From the NCBI GenBank assembly GCA_028818795.1, contig JAPPND010000183.1, positions 13,133 through 69,416 of the forward strand: a stretch of 56,284 nt of DNA, written 5' to 3'. Shown here in pieces: positions 51,019 through 56,284 of the stretch (its first letter is position 1; every line of letters begins with the position of its first letter). The translations under genes were made by a program, and so were the position numbers. Source of the DNA: Gammaproteobacteria bacterium. GTDB lineage: Bacteria > Pseudomonadota > Gammaproteobacteria > Pseudomonadales > Azotimanducaceae. The notes below the pieces were generated by a model. That model had not been told where the DNA came from, ran no database searches, and saw only the letters and a program-made list of their open reading frames with translations.

Positions 51019-51537
51019 TCAGCGGTTCAACCGCGGCCGCCCCATGAAGTCCCGCTTGCCGATCTGCGTGCCTTTCATGCGCAGCATGTCGTAGGTCGTG
51101 GTGGCGTGGAAGTAGAAGTTCGGCAGCGAGAACGTCAGCAGGAAATCCTCCGCCTTGAAGGGCATGACGAGGCTGCCCATGCGGAACTCCATGGGGTCGC
51201 CCTCGAAGCCTTCGACCTGCTCGCGGGTGTATGCGGCGACGCCTTCGCGTGCGTCCGCTACGAGTCCCTGCAGACCGGCGTAGTCGAGATCGAGCGATGG
51301 CGGTGGCGAGAAGACGCCCGCTTCGACGCCCTTCAGCGCCCCGAGAGAGTGGTGGGCGACGGAGATGACCTGGAAGCGGAACGGCAGCATGTCGTCGATC
51401 AACTGCATGGCGATGACGTCGTCGAGGTCGATGCCGTTCTCCTCGCAATGGGCGCGGCCCTTGTCGAGTACCCCTTCGACTGCGGGAAGAATCTGTTGAT
51501 AGGTGCCGACGGTGGCGTCGTAGAGGGAAGTGGACAT
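51019..51537 (-). CDS. DUF1993 family protein
   Basis: A 172-residue protein from ATG 51537 with GGAGGC at the right distance. L-P-A-V-E-G-V-L-D-K-G, then D-D-M-L-P-F-R-F-Q-V, L-G-A-L-K-G-V-E-A-G and P-N-F-Y-F-H-A-T-T-T-Y-D-M-L-R are the conserved blocks of DUF1993, a DinB-like four-helix bundle. The function is unknown. It is divergent from a small deazaflavin-reductase-like gene 109 bases away. Confidence 0.85.
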   Translation of the reverse strand: MSTSLYDATVGTYQQILPAVEGVLDKGRAHCEENGIDLDDVIAMQLIDDMLPFRFQVISVAHHSLGALKGVEAGVFSPPPSLDLDYAGLQGLVADAREGVAAYTREQVEGFEGDPMEFRMGSLVMPFKAEDFLLTFSLPNFYFHATTTYDMLRMKGTQIGKRDFMGRPRLNR

Positions 51538-51646
51538 TGGGCCTCCGGTTGTTGAGGATGGCGACGAAAGCGCGCGAGTATACGACGACGCGACCGCTAC
51601 GCGGCGTCGCACGGGCCAATCCGCACACTCGTATCAGGGGGAGTCC

Positions 51647-52051
51647 ATGAAGGTAGTGAAGATCCTAGGCATCGCCCTCGTCGTCTACGTGGCGATCGTG
51701 GTCTTGTTCGAATCTCTGCTCGGCTACTTCCAGCCCGAACCGCCGGGTTCGCTGACCATCACCACCACCGACGAAGACGGCAACACGTACGACCGGGTGC
51801 TGACCGAGCTTGCCAGCGACGGCAAGGTCTACGTCGCGGTCAACCATTGGCCGCGCGCCTGGTATCGCCGCACGCTCGTCAATCCAAACGTCCAGGTCTC
51901 GCGGGGAGGCGGCCCGGGGCAGGACCACACGGCGGTTAGGGTGACGGGAGACGAACACGACCGGGTCGCCGAAGACAATCCGCTCGGCGTGGCGTTTCGT
52001 TTCCTGATGGGCTTCCCGCCGCGGTACTTCGTGCGGCTCGATCCGGCTTGA
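51647..52051 (+). CDS. Nitroreductase/deazaflavin-reductase-like (DUF385) membrane-anchored protein
   Basis: A 134-residue protein from ATG 51647 with AGGGGGA upstream. One membrane helix lies at about residues 5-25 (I-L-G-I-A-L-V-V-Y-V-A-I-V-V-L). The rest shows a split-beta-barrel pattern: L-T-I-T-T-T-D-E-D-G-N-T-Y-D-R-V, then N-H-W-P-R-A-W-Y-R-R-T-L-V-N-P-N-V-Q-V, which resembles the R-N-L-x-x-N-P-x-V motif of F420-dependent DUF385 proteins. F420 use would fit the LLM-class enzyme at 17674 but is not proven. Confidence 0.65.
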   Translation: MKVVKILGIALVVYVAIVVLFESLLGYFQPEPPGSLTITTTDEDGNTYDRVLTELASDGKVYVAVNHWPRAWYRRTLVNPNVQVSRGGGPGQDHTAVRVTGDEHDRVAEDNPLGVAFRFLMGFPPRYFVRLDPA

Positions 52052-52057
52052 GTTCAG

Positions 52058-52933
52058 CTATTCACCGCGCCAGCGCCGCGGGCGCATCGTTCCGCCACCC
52101 AAGCGCCGGTCGAGGCGCTCGAATTCCTCGCGGTCTGCGCCGCGCCAGCGAAGATCTTCCAGTTCCTCGGTTAGCGGCACGTCTTCCGCCAGGATGGCCA
52201 AGCGCTTGTATAACGCGACTTCGGTGCGCAGCTCGTTCAGCGTCTGGGCCAGCCGGATTCCGCCGCGCACGCTCACATCCCAGTTCGCGGAATGGGCGGG
52301 TATCGCTTCGACGGTCCCGTACCGGGTCAGCAGCGCGGACGCCGTCTTGGCCCCGAATCCCGGAATGCCGGGGATGCCGTCCGCGGTATCGCCGACGAGG
52401 GCCAGCCAATCGGGAATGCTCGCCGGATCGCAGCCGTTGCGTTGCCGAACGCCGTCCTCGTCGATGACCCGCCGGCGCATGCGGTCCACCTGGACCACGC
52501 GGTTGCCGGTCACGCACTGGCCGAGATCCTTGTCCGGCGTCAGGATGCGTACCTGGGCCACTTGGTCGCGCCAGAGCTTAGCCGCCGTCGCCAAGGCGTC
52601 GTCTGCTTCGTAGGCGTCCATCGACCAGACCGTGATGCCAAGCGCTGCGACGGCTTCCTCGACGAGATCCATCTGCGCCACGAGGACCGGGTCCATGCCT
52701 TCGCCGGTCTTGTAGCCGGCGAACAGGTCGTTGCGGAACGACTCGATGGGGTTGTCGAAGGCCACGGCGATGTGCGTGACGTTCTCTTGGGGGTCGCCCA
52801 GCAGGCCGAGCATCGACGCGACGACGCCCACGGTGCCCTTGACGTCCATGCCGTCCGGCGCGACGCGCTCGGGCCGCTTCGAGTACTGGGCCCGGAAGAG
52901 CTCAAAGGTGCCGTCGACCACGTGCAGGCGCAT
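52058..52933 (-). CDS. 5'-3' exonuclease / flap endonuclease family protein
   Basis: A 291-residue stand-alone homologue of the DNA polymerase I N-terminal nuclease. M-R-L-H-V-V-D-G-T-F-E-L-F-R opens the metal site, A-V-A-F-D-N and Y-E-A-D-D-A-L-A-T-A supply acidic residues, T-P-D-K-D-L-G-Q-C follows, and G-D-T-A-D-G-I-P-G-I-P-G-F-G-A-K-T-A is the helix-three-turn-helix. The length equals known stand-alone exonucleases. It would remove RNA primers or 5' flaps in DNA repair and replication. ATG 52933 is the start. The gene ends seven bases after the reductase-like gene on the other strand. Confidence 0.92.
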   Translation of the reverse strand: MRLHVVDGTFELFRAQYSKRPERVAPDGMDVKGTVGVVASMLGLLGDPQENVTHIAVAFDNPIESFRNDLFAGYKTGEGMDPVLVAQMDLVEEAVAALGITVWSMDAYEADDALATAAKLWRDQVAQVRILTPDKDLGQCVTGNRVVQVDRMRRRVIDEDGVRQRNGCDPASIPDWLALVGDTADGIPGIPGFGAKTASALLTRYGTVEAIPAHSANWDVSVRGGIRLAQTLNELRTEVALYKRLAILAEDVPLTEELEDLRWRGADREEFERLDRRLGGGTMRPRRWRGE

Positions 52934-53015
52934 GGGGCCATTACAAACGACCCGGCGCGAAGGTGCAAAAAGGCATAGGATTGCAGGTCTGTCGGAAATC
53001 ACTGGGAGGGCTGGC

Positions 53016-53957
53016 GTGGAATTCGGCGAATTCAAGAACACCGAAGGCTTCAATCCGACCTTCAAGCGCATCCGCGAACTCGGTCTGGAGGAGAACGTCT
53101 TCGAACTCGACTCCTACGGGTTCACGGTGGTGCCGCCGGACAAGGTGGCGGATGAGGCGTTCTTCGAGCGCATGCGGTCAACCGTCTTGCGCATCTGCAA
53201 GGAGCGCACCGGCATCGACTTCGACCTCGAGAGCAACGGCGCGTTCGGCGACTACAAGGCCCAACCGCAGACCGACGGCCAGTTCCTGCTGTTCTACCTG
53301 TTGATGGCGGACCGGATATTCGAGGAGTGGGTGTTGAACCCGACGCTCTATTCGCTCATCGACTACCTGATGCGCGGTCAGCAGCAGATATCCAGCATCA
53401 CCTCGTTCGTGAAGTGGAAGGGCGAACGGGAGACCTTGGGGCTGCACACCGACTGTCCGCCGGACCGGGATGGCCGCCTGCCGGCCTGCTCCGACGTGGC
53501 CAACGCGGCGTATTGCCTGACCGACTACACCCTGGAAAACGGCGCGATCGCGATGGTTCCGGGCAGTCACCTGTATTGTCGCCAGCCACGCCGGGGCGAG
53601 GGCGAAGACTCGGCGATCCCCGTGGAGGCCGAAGCGGGTTCGCTCATCGTCTGGCACGGCAACACCTGGCACGGCGCGTCCGAGAAGAAAACCGACGGGC
53701 TGCGTCTCAACGTGACGACCTACCATTGCCACCGGCGGCTCAAGAATCAGGAGAACTACCAATGGCGCGTAACGGAGGAGATGATCAAGCGCAATCCACC
53801 TGAATTCGCCCGCTTGGTTGCCGCCGACGACCACATGGGTTGGGACGAGAACGGCCCGGACTACTCCCGGGGCTTCCGCCACATGAGCCCTGAGGCGAAG
53901 AAACGCCTGCAGGCGATGCGCAGCCGACGTTCTGAACCCAAGGAGGCGACCGCGTAG
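53016..53957 (+). CDS. PhyH-family Fe(II)/2-oxoglutarate dioxygenase (copy 2)
   Basis: A 313-residue dioxygenase starting at GTG 53016 after GGGAGGG. The iron site is H-T-D in L-G-L-H-T-D-C-P-P and the distal His in W-H-G-N-T-W-H-G-A, and the 2-oxoglutarate Arg is probably in G-L-R-L-N-V-T. E-N-G-A-I-A-M-V-P-G-S-H corresponds to the central strand. It shares K-R-I-R-E-L-G-L-E-E-N-V and Y-G-F-T-V-V-P-P-D-K with the copy at 23908-24852, so the two arose by duplication or separate transfer. This copy has no transport genes around it, and its substrate is unknown. Confidence 0.88.
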   Translation: MEFGEFKNTEGFNPTFKRIRELGLEENVFELDSYGFTVVPPDKVADEAFFERMRSTVLRICKERTGIDFDLESNGAFGDYKAQPQTDGQFLLFYLLMADRIFEEWVLNPTLYSLIDYLMRGQQQISSITSFVKWKGERETLGLHTDCPPDRDGRLPACSDVANAAYCLTDYTLENGAIAMVPGSHLYCRQPRRGEGEDSAIPVEAEAGSLIVWHGNTWHGASEKKTDGLRLNVTTYHCHRRLKNQENYQWRVTEEMIKRNPPEFARLVAADDHMGWDENGPDYSRGFRHMSPEAKKRLQAMRSRRSEPKEATA

Positions 53958-54023
53958 ACTAACGATGCCGGTTTGCGTGCCCTCAGCGAACGAGAAAGCC
54001 GACGGCTGCGTGAGGTGCTTCGG

Positions 54024-55028
54024 CTAGGCGGAGAGCCTTACCTCACTGTGGTCCTCCGAGTGGCAGTCCTGCCGTGCGAGGATCTTCGCGAGCCTCTCTC
54101 CAACCCATCGTGCGACGGAAGGCGTTACTGCGTTGCCGACTGCGTGGTAGCGTAGACTGTCCATGCGTCCGGGCTGCCGTTCGTCGAAGTCAGCGGGTAC
54201 GGTCCAGTTGTCTGGAAATCCTTGGGCCCTCTCGACTTCCTTGGGCGTAAAGCGGCGAACGCGACCGTCGGGGTACCAGACGTAATTCCGCGACCAGTCT
54301 GTCCCAGTATGCCGGGCGGACTCGGCGTATATGCAATGGGCGAGACTCTTTACGAGGGGGCCCTTGCGAGAATCTCCAAGGATTGTCTGAAAGAGGGAGG
54401 GAGTCTTCTCCCCATTTGATCGACGCGCCGGAGGATTCCAATCGCCGCATTGGGGCTCAAATAGTACTTCTCCCCAACCTCCCCGGTCTCTATGCATGGC
54501 AACAATGTACACGCGGCGGCGCTGTTGGGGGACTCCGAAGTCCTTGCTGTTAAGCACACGCCATGCGACGCCATACCCGAGTTCGTCCAACGCCTTGAGT
54601 ACGATGGCGAAGTCTCGTCCTCCATGGCTAGAGAGAAGGCCGTGCACGTTTTCGAGGACAATAGCTCTTGGGTTGCGTCCTCGAACGAGGCGCACAAGCT
54701 CGTGAAACAGTCCAGACTGGCTTCCTCGAAGCCCAGATCTCGGCCCCATTCTCGCAAGTGAGAGGTCTTGGCATGGGAATCCCGCGGACCAAACGTCAGC
54801 TTCAGGAATGTCTGCGTCATCGAGCGTCCTTATATCATCGTGAACTGGCACCTCGGGCCAGTGTTGCCGTAGAATGCCGCGACAGAAGGGATTGATCTCA
54901 CAGTGATATCGCAGCTCGAATCCAGCCCGCTCTAGGCCAAGATCGAGACCACCGATTCCAGAGAAGAACGATGCGACGGAGTACTTCACCCAATCCCTCG
55001 GAGAGCCGTCGTGACACTGCGTCATCAT
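54024..55028 (-). CDS. DNA (cytosine-5-)-methyltransferase
   Basis: A 334-residue C5-methyltransferase with motifs in order: F-F-S-G-I-G-G-L-D-L-G-L (I), E-I-N-P-F (II), S-A-G-F-P-C-Q-D-L-S (IV, with the catalytic Cys), V-L-E-N-V-H-G-L-L (VI), V-P-Q-Q-R-R-R-V-Y-I-V (VIII), F-T-P-K-E-V-E-R-A-Q-G-F-P-D (IX) and Y-H-A-V-G-N-A-V-T-P (X). The variable target domain between VIII and IX is short. The start is ATG 55028, and ATG 55025 is also possible. A divergent HNH nuclease gene 154 bases away suggests a restriction-modification system. The target site cannot be read from the sequence. Confidence 0.92.
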   Translation of the reverse strand: MMTQCHDGSPRDWVKYSVASFFSGIGGLDLGLERAGFELRYHCEINPFCRGILRQHWPEVPVHDDIRTLDDADIPEADVWSAGFPCQDLSLARMGPRSGLRGSQSGLFHELVRLVRGRNPRAIVLENVHGLLSSHGGRDFAIVLKALDELGYGVAWRVLNSKDFGVPQQRRRVYIVAMHRDRGGWGEVLFEPQCGDWNPPARRSNGEKTPSLFQTILGDSRKGPLVKSLAHCIYAESARHTGTDWSRNYVWYPDGRVRRFTPKEVERAQGFPDNWTVPADFDERQPGRMDSLRYHAVGNAVTPSVARWVGERLAKILARQDCHSEDHSEVRLSA

Positions 55029-55182
55029 AACTTAGTGTGGGTTGGGTTGGTCAATACCCCGTCGACAGATACTGAACACATTCTCGCCTTGATGACGAGG
55101 CGGTTGAATTCGTCTGGCCCGACGCGTACGTGACCGAGTTAGCGGCAGCCTGATATCACCTTGAGATGTTGAGCTCTCAGAC

Positions 55183-56217
55183 GTGACGACGTGCTCAGTT
55201 AGATGGAGGCCGTCTGGTGGACGTGGAGAGTTCGAGTTCGTACCTGCGGACTCGCTACTCGAACGTGACATTAGTGTTGATTTCCCGATTCTCGGTGTAC
55301 GAATCGATGCGGAAGTCCGTGGAAAACACGCGCAGGGGAAACCGCGTCTGCGCAAATTCGATGCAAACGACCGAAGTAAACTCCATCTGCCTCAGCTTGT
55401 AATGGCTGTTGCAGGGCTACCGGAACCGGCTCGTTCCGAAACGTTCCAGTCGGTCAGGTTTCCTTTGGAAAGCAAGTCTTTCGTAATGGATGAAATGGTG
55501 TTCGATATCGTGGAGGACGATGACCTCTCGGTCGTCGTTGCGCCGCTTCGAGTGTCAATCCTGCACAGTGCCTTTGAGATTCAACTCGGCGATCGGTTTG
55601 ATGCGATTGTTGAGGATCTGAGTCGCATCGAAACAATTCGAAGCCACAGCCAAGACCTGGCCGACGCGATCGAAGCTCATGGTCGAGAAATCCGGAAGGC
55701 TCTTAATTCCGTGGCGATCCGTGAGAAGGCGGACAAGGTAATAGCGCTCAAGGAAAAGCACTTCGGCCAGACCAATGCGGGTTCGGCTACGGTGCTAATG
55801 GAAGCCCAGGCAAGTTCGAATGTGGAGGCTGAGGAGTTCTCGGCGAAGGAAGGGAGACTCTTGACTCGCATTCATGTCTATAAGGAGCGAGATAGGGCTT
55901 TTGCTAGACGAGTGCGTAACTACTACAAGGCGGCGTCCGGTGGACGATTGGTTTGCGAGGTGTGTGGATCGGTTCCCGCTGATGTCTACGGACCTCACGG
56001 CGAACGATGCATAGAGGCCCATCATAAGGTACCGATTGAGGAACTTCAGCCCGATAGTGTCACGTTGGTTAGCGACATGGCCGTAGTGTGCGCAAACTGT
56101 CACCGTGTGATTCATTCGCAGACGCCATGCCTGACGGTAGATGAGGTGGCGGCGCTTATGGACTCGAGCGGTGGCAACTCAGATCTGGGGGCAACGCCGG
56201 ACAAGCGACTAACGTAG
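55183..56217 (+). CDS. HNH endonuclease, probable restriction partner of the cytosine methyltransferase
   Basis: A 344-residue protein from GTG 55183. The C-terminal HNH domain (residues about 255-325) reads C-E-V-C-G, then C-I-E-A-H-H-K-V-P, D-M-A-V-V-C-A-N-C-H-R-V-I-H, with two CxxC pairs for zinc and the catalytic His in E-A-H-H. This form with I-E-A-H-H is like McrA-type nucleases. The first 250 residues match no family I know. They contain a charged, partly helical stretch (A-I-E-A-H-G-R-E-I-R-K-A-L) that may recognise DNA. Codon use is visibly less GC-rich than in the neighbours, a sign of recent arrival. No signal or membrane segment. Confidence 0.82.
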   Translation: MTTCSVRWRPSGGRGEFEFVPADSLLERDISVDFPILGVRIDAEVRGKHAQGKPRLRKFDANDRSKLHLPQLVMAVAGLPEPARSETFQSVRFPLESKSFVMDEMVFDIVEDDDLSVVVAPLRVSILHSAFEIQLGDRFDAIVEDLSRIETIRSHSQDLADAIEAHGREIRKALNSVAIREKADKVIALKEKHFGQTNAGSATVLMEAQASSNVEAEEFSAKEGRLLTRIHVYKERDRAFARRVRNYYKAASGGRLVCEVCGSVPADVYGPHGERCIEAHHKVPIEELQPDSVTLVSDMAVVCANCHRVIHSQTPCLTVDEVAALMDSSGGNSDLGATPDKRLT

Positions 56218-56227
56218 TCACGTTGGT

Positions 56228-56284
56228 TCAGATCTTCGAGTACTGCGCCTCGAAGTCCCGCCTAAGCACTTCGTCGCGTTCGTC
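56228..56284 (-). CDS. 3' end of a gene entering from the right window edge
   Basis: The last 57 bases read on the minus strand as D-E-R-D-E-V-L-R-R-D-F-E-A-Q-Y-S-K-I followed by TGA (56230-56228). The charged helical composition looks like a real C-terminus, but 18 residues do not identify a family. The gap to the HNH gene is ten bases. Confidence 0.4.
   Translation of the reverse strand, partial: DERDEVLRRDFEAQYSKI

Overview
The window looks like a high-GC Gram-negative chromosome, probably a proteobacterium (inference). The support is a FecI/FecR/TonB-receptor cassette with an STN signalling domain, a YejA-type periplasmic binding protein, an outer-membrane barrel protein, a Tat-exported hydrolase and a complete sqdB-sqdD-sqdC sulfolipid operon of the type known from Rhodobacter. 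There are no rRNA genes, phage genes, insertion sequences or CRISPR arrays, and one tRNA (Arg-CCG at 2924-3000). The content is accessory and catabolic: amidohydrolases, a D-aminoacylase, serine hydrolases, a GMC oxidoreductase, two CaiB/BaiF CoA-transferases, a Rieske oxygenase, two PhyH dioxygenases, SDR and LLM enzymes, and several toxin-antitoxin pairs. This resembles genomes of host-associated or marine heterotrophs, but the lineage cannot be fixed from the sequence alone.

Layout. 1-2 kb: end of an ADP-ribosylglycohydrolase, an aspartic-protease-like protein and a vapBC pair. 2-12 kb: degradative enzymes around the tRNA, with three families of intergenic palindromes, ending in an NCS2 permease that carries an unusual cytoplasmic tail. 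12-16 kb: an overlapping pair encoding a TrpB2-like PLP enzyme and a beta-RFAP-synthase-like enzyme, then a DUF4143-type ATPase with a 19-bp palindrome before its start. 16-20 kb: orphan ECF sigma factor, SDR, LLM oxidoreductase, a frame-broken SRPBCC gene and DUF2089. 20-30 kb: a stretch that reads as less GC-rich, holding decayed yejF/yejA genes, a Tat-exported serine hydrolase and a fecI-fecR-TonB receptor-phyH operon. 30-38 kb: GH32 fructosidase, HpcH/HpaI aldolase, Uma2 protein, outer-membrane barrel, and a 1131-residue chimera of ABC-2-like membrane domain, M1-like domain and golvesin-like domain. 38-43 kb: a Fic-like protein with altered catalytic motif behind a cluster of TTGCGCAA sites, VOC and Rieske enzymes, a DUF4258/HTH pair and a small-ORF/nucleotidyltransferase pair. 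43-47 kb: two CoA-transferases, a methyltransferase and a SMUG1-like glycosylase. 47-50 kb: sqdB-sqdD-sqdC. 50-54 kb: Phd/PIN pair, DUF1993, deazaflavin-reductase-like protein, 5'-3' exonuclease, second PhyH. 54-56 kb: a 5-methylcytosine methyltransferase divergent from an HNH nuclease.

At least six genes show a single frame break where both halves still encode one family (near 7577, 19070, 20155, 21775, 26310 and 33721). Two of these lie in homopolymer runs, so base-calling error and real decay cannot be separated here. The most promising items for novelty are the TrpB2/beta-RFAP-like pair, the Fic-like gene with its operator cluster, the permease with an anti-sigma-like tail, the membrane/M1-like/golvesin chimera, the TonB/FecIR/PhyH island and the dispersed palindromes.
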